Shown: piece by piece, positions 1 through 9,916 of the stretch | How positions within the stretch are numbered: position 1 is the first letter of the stretch | How the letters are laid out: each line of letters begins with the position of its first letter | Made by a program: the position numbers and the translations under genes | The notes under the pieces: generated by a model | The model's input: only the letters and a program-made list of their open reading frames with translations | Databases searched by the model: none | What the model was told of the DNA's origin: nothing | Assembly: GCA_001931905.2 (NCBI GenBank) | Contig: MSJI02000719.1 | Location: forward strand, 1 to 45,100 | Length of the DNA: 45,100 nt | Reading direction: 5' to 3' | Source: Cladosporium sp. IMV 00045 | Taxonomy: Eukaryota; Ascomycota; Dothideomycetes; Cladosporiales; Cladosporiaceae

Positions 1-1135
1 TAACTATCTTTAATGCTATGTGATATTCTGCTTGGCTCAATATCACGTACTTGATTATCTAGCTTTGAGCTGAGTATCCACACTGTAACCTGAGTCACAA
101 TGTCGTCAAGCAGCTGAATTGTTCATATCAATGCTAAAGCTGAAGTTATTAGCTCTTTTACTTGATCAGACTTCTAACATGATTTTTCTAATTAAGTTAA
201 CATCAACATAGCTCTAATAATGGCAGCATCTTATGTGCTCATGATCTTCTTGCGTGCTGAACAAGCAGCAGCTTTGCTTGGTTGTAACGACAGAAAGATT
301 TGCTCGAGATAGACAGCAAGCTTAATCTATTGATGCTTGATTATCTTTCCTATTCTGCACCAAAGAGCTTCCCAGTGCATTGCACTTATACTACTAAACC
401 CTCTACTTTGCTTGATATCAAGCACTGGGCAACTTGCCATAGCTTACTTACGCTTTTGTTCTTAGGTGCATCTAGGTACTAGTGATCACTGGAGTCAACA
501 TTCCTTGGTCACTGCTTGATCAAGTTTCTGCAAAACAAAAACTTTCAATCTTTATTCTCTTTGCTCGCATCCAACATTGCAGGCTACATCAAGAAAACAA
601 TCGTGAGCAGCGCATTATTAATCAGCTACAGTCTAGGCAACATCATTTCGCTACATGCTTTGCTGTAATCAGAAGCACCTCAGTACACAACTGGCATAAC
701 ATTGGCAAAGATTCTTGCCTCATTCTGCATTATCTTAATATCATTCTCTTTTCAGCGCTCTATATGATCTACACTGTATCCAATTGCAAGCGCGATAAGA
801 AAATGGAGGGCAAGACACCACTCACTTATATTGAGACTTAGTTAACTTATGCGTCTGGCTTTCTCAGATCTTACGTTACAGACTTGGAAAACAGGCATAT
901 GCATTAATGTTATACCAAATGAAGACTGATGTGGTGTAGGGACAATGAGCGCTTTCACCAATACTAGTCGATCTTTAGAGCTATCCGACAGCAACGCAAT
1001 CTAACTGCAGATCCTACTTTGTAGACAGTGAAGTAGAAACGCGCATTGCATCACTTTTGTTCATGTCAATTGCGTGCGATCTTGAAATGGCTTTCTAGCA
1101 TGAGCAACCAATGTGTGTATTGCCGATTTTATGTG
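1..1135. other. AT-rich stretch without an intact gene, probable degenerate repeat
   Basis: This stretch is visibly richer in A/T and in TpA than the remaining 44 kb, and the composition changes close to the 3' end of the PdxA-like gene. Open frames are short (at most about 120 codons), begin at non-ATG codons or lack any family resemblance, and the opposite strand is interrupted by TGA and TAG codons. I could not recognise a transposase, reverse transcriptase or terminal repeat. The pattern fits an old repeat altered by RIP-like C-to-T mutation, which is an inference from composition only. Confidence 0.5.
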
Positions 1136-2234
1136 CTAACAGCACGACAACACCTCTATGACGGTCGTTTTAGTTATGTGAACGCCTGGCTTTGTCAAAG
1201 AATGCTCAACTTCTAGCTGTTCTGGCAGAGCTTTCTTCGAAATTTTCCTTTCGGCCATTGTGACCGCCGTCCCGTGAGCAGGCGTGGCAACTGGCATAGG
1301 CAGGCCACCTTGGACAGTCACTCCGCCGTCGAAAGAAAGCAGCTTCATAGCGATCTGGCCTTGGTCGTGATACATTGTGATGATGCCGTCGAAATGGGCG
1401 CGCTTGAGGAAGATTGTATCGCATGGAAAAGGCCCCTGAACGTCGATGCCTCTCTCCCGAGCTGCCGCTACGGCCGGACGGATGTGGTCGATTTCTTGAC
1501 GACCAAAGGAGCCATTTTCGCCGTTGTGAGGGTTAAGAGCGCATACTGCCAAACGAGGTGAATCGATGCCGGATTCCCATCTGAACCTGTTAGCAACTAC
1601 TGTTACCTCGAAAGCATGTTGCTTACCTGAGTCTATTCAGCAGTTCGATGGCGTTGGAAACGGACTTTTGAGTTATGCGATCAGCGACCTCACCAAGAGG
1701 AATATGGCTCGTCACTCGCCCCGTCCAAAGTGGTCCAGCAATATTGATTTCACTGGTGGTTCCGTGGAAGTTCAATTGCTTTGCAAACCATCGCAGCTCG
1801 TCCTCATCGGTCATGCCGGCGAGTTTGAGTGAGCTCTTGTTGAGCGGTGCAAAGACAATGCCATCAATCTCGCCGGCCTGCACCATCTTCAGTGCCCTTT
1901 TCAATTGATGCAAACAACGGGCTCCTCCAGCGATCGAAATCTCGCCTTTTGCTAAAGGGTGATGAGAGGCAGTTTTGTCTTCAAGAATTTGGATGTTGTG
2001 CAGTCCAGGTGCATCTGAGGAGACGGCAACATTCATGCCGCCGGCATCAGATAGTGCGGATTGCAACTCAACGTTGTCTGCGAGAAGCACAATGTCGGCT
2101 CTCTGGTGGTTTGCATGATTGTTGAGAAGCTTCGCAATCAGCTCAGGTCCAACACCAGCTGGGTCGCCGAGGGTTACTGCGATACGCGGACGGCGGATCT
2201 GTGTTTGTTGAAGTAAATCGATTGGTGCACCCAT
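1136..2234 (-). CDS. PdxA-like 4-phospho-hydroxyacid dehydrogenase
   Basis: This is an NAD-dependent dehydrogenase of the PdxA family. PdxA proper oxidises 4-phosphohydroxy-L-threonine; the PdxA2 branch oxidises 4-phospho-D-threonate or -erythronate, giving dihydroxyacetone phosphate and CO2. Exon 1 (1627-2234) opens with TLGDPAGVGPE at residues 21-31. The SHIPL and YHDQG histidines match two metal ligands of the family, and ALNPHNGE and PAHGTA are also typical. One intron of 46 bases (1581-1626; alternative acceptor gives 1587-1626) joins the exons and yields about 350 residues, near the family norm of 330-350. At the position of the usual GHTE histidine I read TDEDE. After PAHGTA the usual D-I-A-G-x-G is replaced by VTMAERK, so the C-terminus is atypical. 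Fungi make vitamin B6 by the PDX1/PDX2 route, so a catabolic PdxA2-type role is more likely than B6 synthesis (inference). It is divergent from the permease at 2823. Confidence 0.85.
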
Positions 2235-2822
2235 GATGTTCGTTGGATGATGTCTGGAAGGGGTGTAGAGGTCGGATAACGTCGAGTAGAGTGTGCCGGG
2301 ATCTTGTCATCGACTAGAACACTCTTTATAAACAATTCTAGTGGAAAATGCGGCCGCTACACAGCTGTGGCCTAAGATGTGCACTGAAGGCGCCTTGTCA
2401 TCGGTCGGAATGCCGATTCAGCTTCTCCCATGTGATATACGTCTGCGCGATGCATTCTAATGGTGAAGTGTGAGGCCGAGCAACAGCGCCGGCGCTTTTT
2501 CCGATTGCCATTTCCGGATACCGGCATTTTCGCCGATCGCACAATAGTCTCACCAGCCAACGTCTTGATCGAATCAGATTTTGACATAGCGGCGATTTTG
2601 CCGATTCTTGTACTGCGCTGCCATCTCCACAGTCTTTCCCATGGGGCTCCGCATGGTGGCTCCGCATGGTGCTCTTGGCCCGTCTTGTCGTTGTGTCTCG
2701 AGGGCAGCGGTATCCTATCTTGTTGGATATATATAGACGGCCCCACAGCCCATCGATCAACTTCATGAAACCAGTGCCTCGACCCAAGCGCTTTGGTTTG
2801 AACCTTACCAACGGCCTCGACT
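2235..2822. promoter_or_regulatory. Divergent promoter between the PdxA-like gene and the ACS permease
   Basis: This 588-base gap separates two divergent start codons. A TATA box on the plus strand (TATATATAG, 2728-2736) lies about 90 bases before the permease ATG. On the minus strand TATAAA (revcomp of 2325-2330) lies about 90 bases before the PdxA-like ATG. CGG-ATA-CCG at 2515-2523 is an inverted CGG pair with three bases between, the kind of site bound by Zn2Cys6 regulators. GCCGAT recurs at 2412, 2532 and 2600. The perfect 13-bp tandem repeat at 2645-2670 lies within it. Confidence 0.6.
2645..2670. repeat. Perfect 13-bp tandem duplication
   Basis: The unit GGCTCCGCATGGT occurs twice with no spacer (2645-2657 and 2658-2670), about 155 bases upstream of the permease start. 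It may be chance slippage or a duplicated regulatory site. Confidence 0.8.
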
Positions 2823-4579
2823 ATGACAATGTCACAAATATACGAGAAGGCGCTTTTCGACCAACACACAGAGCGGATTCCTGATGTTGGGTCGATTCGA
2901 TCTGACGACGGGTCACGAGACGATATCATGAAGGACAATGCAACCACCGAAGTTATAGCAGCTGAAGATTACACATCTCAATGGGTCAACGGCATACCAG
3001 AAGAGAAGAAGCTTGTCCGCAAGTTGGACTGGCGCATTCTACCATGTACCTGGATACTCTATCTCCTCGGTTACCTTGACAGAGCTAACATTGGGTGAGC
3101 TCAAGCGTCAGCCGCTTCGCGTTACTTGCTAACATTATACAGTAACGCAAAGACTGGTGGCTTGGAAGACGACTTTGGCCTGACTTCAACGCAATACTCC
3201 ATCATTGTCCTTGTCTTTTTCATTTCGTATCTTATCTTCGAAGTACCAGCCAGTATGATCCTTACCCGCGTCCGACCAAGTGTGTTCCTTCCAGGCCTTG
3301 GTCTCGTCTGGGGGACTTTTGCTGCGCTTATGGGAGCTTGCAACAACTGGCAACAACTCGCGGCCATGAGATTCCTTCTGGGATTTGCGGAAGCGCGTTT
3401 ACGGGGGTAACAGCCAATGACTAATTGAGACGGACGCTGACTATGCTGTAGGCCGGTTTTGCTCCAGGCTGCGCCTTTTTCCTGTCGTCCTGGTACCGAA
3501 AGTATGAACTGGCAACTCGGTTCGCTCTCCTTTATACCTCAGTGCCTATCGCCGGATTGATATCGGGTCTTCTTGCTGGTCTGATCACAGGTAATATGGA
3601 CGGTGTAGGAGGTCTTGCTGGCTGGAGGTGGTTATTCGTGAGTGCAGTGTTCCCGAAACAGAGACTTCCAGTACTAACACTCAACAGATCCTCGAAGGTG
3701 TTGCATCCGTAGTCGCTGCGATCGCCATATACTTCCTCATGCCCGACTATCCGTCGAGCAGCAAGCGATTCCTCAACGAGGAACAGAGCATCCTCGCTTG
3801 CAGTAGGTTTTCGGCCGACGGCATCGGCCTCACACAAGCCCGCGGCGCCGAGCACATCCCTCACTGGAAGGCCTTCAAAATGACGGTCAGCGACTGGAGA
3901 GTATGGGCACAGTGCTTTTTGTTCGTTCTCGTCACCGGCTCGCAGACCATGCAGTATTTCATTCCTACTTTGGTTGGCAGTTTCGGGTGGACTGGAACTG
4001 TAGGACAATGTGAGTCATGTCACTTTGTTGAAGTTCTGCACACGCTGACATATATACATGTAGACCACACCATCCCCCGCTTACATGGCAGCGCTGGTAT
4101 ACGTTGTCGGCTCCTGCTACCTGGCAGATAAGCTCAAGGCCAAATGGCAGTTCATATGTGGACTCTCAGGCTTGGGCTGCATCTTGTTCATCGCAGTCAC
4201 CACAGCCACGAATAAGACCGTCCAGTACGTTCTGACGATCTTCGCCTTCGGCACCATCTACGGCTGCTCGCCTCTGGTGAAGACCTGGGTGTCCGATGTC
4301 ATCCCGCAACCCGCCGCTAAGCGAGCCATTGCCATTGCGCTCATCAACTCGATTGGCAATGCCTCATCAATCTACTCAACCTGGCTTTGGCCGAAGAAGG
4401 ATGCTCCACGTTACATTGCTGGATTTGCTACTACGACATCCTGGTTGGGGATCCTATGCGCGTCCACTGTTCTCTTTGCTTGGCTCTTTAGGAAGTATCC
4501 AAGCGTTAAGGCCAACCAGGGAGAGGCTATAGCCGCGGACCTCAAGGCACGCAGCGGTGAGGGCGATCAAAATGCTTGA
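2823..4579 (+). CDS. MFS permease, anion:cation symporter family (Dal5/Tna1-like), frame broken
   Basis: This is a plasma-membrane proton symporter of the ACS family, whose members carry allantoate, nicotinate, biotin or other small organic anions; the substrate is unknown. Exons are 2823-3094, 3143-3392, 3452-3637, 3688-4009 and 4064-4579. The N-terminal tail leads into KLDWRILP..YLLGYLDRANIG, followed by RFLLGFAEA, AGFAPGCAFFLSSWYRK and GWTGTVGQ, all ACS landmarks. Intron 2 has no GT donor in phase; the best reading is a GC-AG intron (3393-3451). In exon 5 the five-C run at 4074-4078 has one base too many: the frame reads YHTIP before it and AYMAALVYVVG only after a shift. An alternative GT donor at 4000 would keep the frame but delete VGQYHTIP. 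The gene is therefore a pseudogene, an alternatively spliced gene, or carries a sequence error. Divergence from the PdxA-like gene suggests uptake of that enzyme's substrate precursor (inference). Confidence 0.85.
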
Positions 4580-5632
4580 GAGATGGAGCTCAAGCGCTCG
4601 AGGCAGTTGAGAGGGTTGAATACCGGAGGCACAAGAAGCCCTTATGGAGCAACAGACGTTCGACAGCAGCTTTGAGAGATTTAATAGTTGCTGACGTTTG
4701 GGTTTTCCATCTACGAGGAATGTGTCAGAGACCAATCATGATACAACGGTTCGATGGACAGCCAGACACTTACGCTGCGTCTTCGTCTATGAACTTTTGT
4801 GCGAAATTATGCGGCACGCACTCAATGCGGCTCTTGAGACACCTGTTGCATGCAGTCTGATCTGATTGAATGAAACACTTGGTCTTGTTCCGTTTGCACT
4901 CAGCACCTGTTCATCAAGTCAGTCGATCGTTCTTCGTCCTGTTGGGAAGCGGCAATGGCTTACAAGCTCGTGTGAGACGAGGCTTATCTGTAGCATTCTC
5001 CGTGGGCTCCAAGAGCCTAGCACGTTTGTTGCTACTCATGATAGCAGTGCTCGACCTGTCGTTGCTGCGCTGCACCGAATGTTAGGATGAAATATCCATG
5101 TGGAGGTTTCTCCGAGGCACGATAGCTATACAAAAAGCGGGGTGGGTTCGGCAAAAGGACCGAAGTGTTTGCACACTTTAAGCAGCCAAGTTTTCTAAGG
5201 TCAGAAGTAGATAACATTATACCTTTGTCGACACGTCGTTGACAAAGTTGAAGATCATTATCACTGATATCTCTTAGAATAGTATATACGACCATAGGTT
5301 AGTAAAAACCATGCATTCCAAATCCCTATTCTCACCCGTCGTTCGTAGATATAGGATCCCGGCGTGTTATCATTTATATATTATGCGATCGGCAAGAAGA
5401 GGAGGTATTGTACGATTGTTGTTGTGGAAGTCTTCGTGCAGAACATGAATCATGAAGACAGCATGTTGCTCGCTAGAATATTTTATAGTATCAGCGGCGT
5501 GGCAGGTTGCCATTGACTTCAAGATCATTTGGCAATCAAGGGTTTTGATAGCCAACATTCAAACTTTGACTTCAGAATGTTGTTTTAATCAAGAAATGAA
5601 CTTGGTTGCTCGGACGATGAATCTCAACATCC
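4580..5632. other. Intergenic, convergent 3' ends
   Basis: The region lies between the 3' ends of the ACS permease and the GH3 gene. I see no coding frame with family resemblance, no RNA gene and no repeat. It becomes more A/T-rich from about 5200 onward. Confidence 0.6.
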
Positions 5633-7873
5633 TCATCCTAGCTTGAAGGCTGCCTTCATGGCCTCCTCCTCGCCAGCATAGGATGCGATCTCAATGGTTA
5701 TCTGGGTGGAAACAAGCACAAAATGACCGCCCTCCCATCTCTTCAAAGGCCGGGTTGGACATGTAATGCTCAGCTCTTTGCTCTCACCCGTTGCAAGATC
5801 GACAGGTTTGAATCCAAGCAACACACGACCTGGAAAATCCTCAGCATCGATCAGTCCGTAAACTTGTGCAATGTATCGACCTGGTCTCTTCCCGGCGTTC
5901 TTGACTTTCAGCCGCACTGCAAATTCCTCACCCTCATCTTGAAGACCAGACGTATCCACAGACATGTTTGAAGGCTCAAAGTGTGTATAAGACAGCCCAA
6001 ACCCCAAGGGAAATCTAGCTGGCTGCCCAAGGCGGTCCAACAAGCGTTGTCCGAACCATCGATCGTACTTGATAGAGGAGGCTTCGATGTCGAAGAACGG
6101 TAGATGCTCCTCGCTTCTGGGAATTGAGAAAGGGAGCCTGCCGCTCGCATCCACTCGGCCCACCAGCACATCCGCAAGTGCGTGACCGCCCTCGGAACCG
6201 CTGTACCACATCATGAGAAGGGCGGGAATCTTGTCAACCCACTCTTCCATGATCACGGCACCGGCTGCGATGATTGGGACAACAGTATTAGCATTAGCGC
6301 TTGAGACTGCATCGATGATTTCAACATCTCGCTTGCGGAGATGCAATGACTTTCTGTCTCCTCCATCGCCGACTGCGATGCTGCCTTCGCTCTGTCGTTC
6401 CCCAGTCTTTCCGTGTCTGAGCAATTTCTCAACTTCGCGGTCGGCATCGCTTCTGGTAGGTGGGAACAGATCGAGGAGTTGAGAATCTGTCTCGAAGGAA
6501 GGCACCACGTATTCACCTTCATCGCCAGCATCGTATCCTACAATGCAGATAGCTATATCGGCTTCCTTTGCAGCTTTGGCAGCTTTTTCGACAGAATCTG
6601 TGTCTTCCAGAATGATTTCTGTTTGAGGTAAAGCAGCTTTGAGCCCTTCATACGCTGTGACGACGCTTGGAGCGAATACAGCTGAAGATCCTCGGTCGCC
6701 GGTGTTGTTTGCGTTTGCCAGCCGGCCGATGATTGCGACTTTCTTGATGCTGCTGCCGTCGAGAGGAAGGAGGGGATTGCCGTTGACTTGATCATTCTTG
6801 AGCAGGACCATGCCTCTGCTCGCGGCTTCTCGAGACAACTTCCTGTGGTCTTCGCAGAAAACGATTGAATGGTCGGGAACGGGCGAGGTCGTACGGACTT
6901 CGTATTCCAGCTGTCTGCTGAGAATGCGAGTGCAGGCTCGGTCGACATGGGTCCAATCCAGGTCTCCTGTCTCCAGTGCCTTCTTCAGATGCATGTCACG
7001 CTGCTGCGCAAAAGGAGCTTCGATATCCAGGCCATTCTTCACCGACAACGCAGCGTCTCGAAGTCCAAAGATGAAATCTGAAAGCACGAAGCCTTGAAAT
7101 CCCCATTGATCGCGTAAAATCTCTGTCAGCAACTCAAGGTTCTGTCCTGCAAATTCGCCTCGCACTGAGTTGTACGATGACATGACTGAATCGACACCAG
7201 CTTCGACAAGGCGCCTGAAATGCGGTAGGTAAACTTCATGCATAGCCGCATCGTCTACCTGGACGTCCACGCGAAAGCGGGCATTTTCCATGGAGTTCAT
7301 GGCATAGTGCTTGACGCAGGTCATAAGGTGTTGCTGAACGCCCTTGTTCAGCGCCAGTCCAAACTCTCCGAGCAGAAGCGGGTCTTCGCTATATGTCTCT
7401 TGGATACGACCCCAAGCAGGGTGCCGTGGAAGATTGATGCAAATGCCCGCATAGTAGTTGGCTCCTTGCGCCCTTCCTTCCAGACCGATTGCGTTGCCAA
7501 TCTTTCCCTCGAGGGCTGTGTCCCAGGTCGCTCCGCGAGACATGGAGACGGGGAAGCAGGTCGATGCTCCCATGACTATACCGCGAGGACCGTCTGTGAA
7601 TTTGATACCGGGGATTTTGAGCCTTGGGACGGCGCCCATGACGAAGGGTACTCGATTGTAGCGATCGCAGAGTATGGCACCCAGGCCTTCCCAGAAGGGT
7701 ACATCGCCGTCAAGCATGGATAGGCGTTCTGGCTCGCTCAGACGTGATAGTAGCTTGAGAGTTGTTTCGCCCTTTGGCTTGCCATTTTTGATATCTTGCA
7801 CGGCGTCCTCGAAAGTGTAGTTCTGCTTGTCTGAAGAAAGATCACCGCCTGCTATGCAAGAGTCGCCCGCCAT
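5633..7873 (-). CDS. Glycoside hydrolase family 3 beta-glycosidase
   Basis: This is a GH3 enzyme, probably a beta-glucosidase that releases glucose from the non-reducing end of beta-glucosides. Counting from the far upstream ATG at 7996, the frame has 787 residues: FTDGPRG (133-139), a KHYAMNSMEN substrate-binding stretch (229-238), and VLSDFIFG with Asp307 as the expected nucleophile. Then come the GH3 C-terminal domain (about 390-660) and a fibronectin III-like domain near the end. I prefer the in-frame ATG at 7873 (about 746 residues), because the minus strand upstream of it holds an intron-like branch and acceptor (TTACTAATATTCAG, ending near 7932). The first 41 residues may therefore be non-coding or belong to a different exon. 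No signal peptide is visible with either start, so it may act inside the cell on imported glycosides. There is no PA14 insertion. It lies convergent to the ACS permease; whether it belongs with that module is open. Confidence 0.9.
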   Translation of the reverse strand: MAGDSCIAGGDLSSDKQNYTFEDAVQDIKNGKPKGETTLKLLSRLSEPERLSMLDGDVPFWEGLGAILCDRYNRVPFVMGAVPRLKIPGIKFTDGPRGIVMGASTCFPVSMSRGATWDTALEGKIGNAIGLEGRAQGANYYAGICINLPRHPAWGRIQETYSEDPLLLGEFGLALNKGVQQHLMTCVKHYAMNSMENARFRVDVQVDDAAMHEVYLPHFRRLVEAGVDSVMSSYNSVRGEFAGQNLELLTEILRDQWGFQGFVLSDFIFGLRDAALSVKNGLDIEAPFAQQRDMHLKKALETGDLDWTHVDRACTRILSRQLEYEVRTTSPVPDHSIVFCEDHRKLSREAASRGMVLLKNDQVNGNPLLPLDGSSIKKVAIIGRLANANNTGDRGSSAVFAPSVVTAYEGLKAALPQTEIILEDTDSVEKAAKAAKEADIAICIVGYDAGDEGEYVVPSFETDSQLLDLFPPTRSDADREVEKLLRHGKTGERQSEGSIAVGDGGDRKSLHLRKRDVEIIDAVSSANANTVVPIIAAGAVIMEEWVDKIPALLMMWYSGSEGGHALADVLVGRVDASGRLPFSIPRSEEHLPFFDIEASSIKYDRWFGQRLLDRLGQPARFPLGFGLSYTHFEPSNMSVDTSGLQDEGEEFAVRLKVKNAGKRPGRYIAQVYGLIDAEDFPGRVLLGFKPVDLATGESKELSITCPTRPLKRWEGGHFVLVSTQITIEIASYAGEEEAMKAAFKLG

Positions 7874-7996
7874 GTCGCCGTGTGGTGTCTTGCGGCTATC
7901 TGACAATTTAGTGAAAGACTTTAATCGTGATCTGAATATTAGTAAAGCAGATTGATGTTCGAGCGACACTGCATGCCATGAGACTCTTTTATACAT

Positions 7997-8648
7997 TGCA
8001 TTTTAACCGTCAACGATGCACCCTCGGGAGCTGCTTGACACGCTGTCAACATATCCCCAACTTCAATCAGCCTGTTTGCTTAGAATGCGAGGCCTACTCC
8101 TCTTCACTCAGCCGGCCGGTAGCTTGGCCGCCTGCACGAGGTCGTCAGACCTTGCGTTCCTCATCTTGGTGCGCCGAAACTGATCTTCAAGAACTCGGAC
8201 TCGAAGGCAGCGAAATCGGCATGAATGCATCGTAATTGTATGGTTGTTATCGGAGCCGCCAAGTCATGGTATTTGTAATTCTCCATAACGACTGCGCAGA
8301 TCTAGATAGACGATGGAGATCCCATAACGGTCTTCGCCATGGTCCAGATGTGTTCCTCAGACGCTTGATTGGACATGCCTCGCGTTATCTTTCGTCCGCG
8401 GACTTGGTCTCTCGTCCGATGATGCCGAGCTCGCAGCTCTCCCCACACCTCCACATCAAACACCGCAGAGACAACTCCAATCGTCGAGATGACATCGCTT
8501 CCGGCTACCCGCGATAGATACCACACCCCTGCTCTCGCTCGCTCCAAGACTCTCTTCCTGCAGCAGCTCTAACTCTCCATCTCCTCTTTTGTCCAAGCAG
8601 ATCTGTGTAGCATATCCTCATTGTACAGCTATAATTACCTCTGCAGCA
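7997..8648. promoter_or_regulatory. Divergent promoter of GH3 gene and cyanase, with GATA-type motifs
   Basis: No coding frame is supported here. On the cyanase side, three HGATAR motifs of the kind bound by fungal nitrogen GATA regulators (AreA/Nit2) occur within 350 bases of its ATG: AGATAG at 8304-8309, AGATAA on the minus strand at 8385-8390, and CGATAG at 8512-8517. Such short motifs are frequent by chance, so their function is an inference. Confidence 0.4.
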
Positions 8649-9407
8649 ATGGCTTCATCTCTTGTTTCCTCTTTGAGAATCGCTTCTCGCTCTGCACCTT
8701 CAATCGCAACTAAAGCTGCCATTAGACCAGCTGTGTCTCTTTCTTACCAAAGCAGAAACACCTTTGCTACCTCTCCTGCAAACATGGCCGCCCAAGGCAC
8801 TTCCAGCGGCCAGCCGATCGCGACTCTTGACGTAGGAGCTAGAACCATAGTTCAGTTGACTTACCAATGCTGATCCATTACCTTTCAGAAATCCGTCGCA
8901 TCCAACCTCGCCTCACACGCCGGCATCCTCTTCGAGGCAAAGAAAGCCAAGAATCTCTCCTTCGAAACCATCGCCAAAGCCATTGGCCGCGAGGAAGTCT
9001 CCACAGCCGCCATGTTCTACGGCCACACGCAGGCCAGCGAGGAGGACCTCAAGAACCTGTCCAAGGTCCTCGACATTCCTGAAGCAGAGCTGCGCAAGAC
9101 GGAGCTGCTGGGCTTCCCCGACCGCGGTCGCTCTCTGGAGATGCCCCCACGTGAGCCGCTCGTCTACCGCCTCTACGAGATCGTGCAGAACTATGGATAC
9201 GCGTACAAGAGTGTAATCAACGAGAAGTTTGGTGACGGTATCATGAGTGCTATCTCCTTCAGCACGAAGGTTGAGAAGGAGACGGACGACAAGGGCGATT
9301 GGGTCAAGATTACCTTGAGGGGCAAATGGTATGTATACCCCAATGTGATATTCACTCTGAGGTGTGGGCTAACTTGGGTTACAGGCTTCCTTTCTCCCGC
9401 TTCTAAA
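8649..9407 (+). CDS. cyn1: Cyanate hydratase (cyanase) with N-terminal presequence
   Basis: Cyanase (EC 4.2.1.104) converts cyanate and bicarbonate to CO2 and carbamate, which decays to ammonia and CO2. Exons are 8649-8831, 8889-9328 and 9386-9407 (introns 57 and 57 bases), giving 214 residues. The catalytic domain [31 protein letters not shown] holds the Arg and Glu of YRLYE and the Ser of GDGIMSAI, the expected catalytic triad. The protein ends WLPFSRF. The first 45 residues are rich in Ser, Ala and Arg and free of acidic residues ([17 protein letters not shown]...), as in a mitochondrial presequence. A second in-frame ATG (residue 46, at 8784) would give a 169-residue protein, close to the usual cytosolic cyanase of about 156-165 residues. 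Two isoforms are therefore possible. A non-ATG upstream frame extension from 8589 is not needed. Confidence 0.95.
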
Positions 9408-9916
9408 GGGAGAACCAGAACCTGTTTTTATGTAGGCAAGTATGAATCGTTGCCAAACAACTTCCTGGCCACGTCTCAATGGAGCCCTCGTGTGAATATG
9501 TGAGAAGAGAGTGGGGTGTATGTGCAGACATGACAATTTCACTGATCATGGAGCTCGCTTCTATACCTTCGTTCACCACAGTCCTGTCGAGGCGCCAGTG
9601 CTGCTATGATCAACGAGCATCAGACAATCATGTAGCCACTGCTGAGATGCTCATATCGGTAAGTGCGGCTACCAGAGGCAGTAGTAGGTGGCAATCACAT
9701 GCTCGCAAGTTCAGAGGCAATCAACAAGTTCCCATCACATGCCATTGAAGTGTAGTCTAGGAGCTCTCTTCTGGTTTGCTCGTTCTCAGCAACACACAAA
9801 AACAGCGGCTCCCGACGACAAGATCTCGACAAGGTAAGACCAAACAACTAGATAGTATCACGGGCACAAGGGCAGAAGAGGAACAGGTCATTGGAAAGAA
9901 CGAACTGACAACGCAG
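9408..9916. other. Intergenic
   Basis: This is the 3' flank of the cyanase gene and the upstream region of the disordered protein. An open frame runs into the next gene from a TTG at 9776, and ACGCAG directly precedes the ATG at 9917. An upstream exon spliced at that point cannot be excluded. Confidence 0.4.

Noticed and set aside
1..1135. Identified transposon
   Set aside because: No transposase or reverse transcriptase motif, terminal repeats or target-site duplication could be seen, so only a repeat-like composition is reported.
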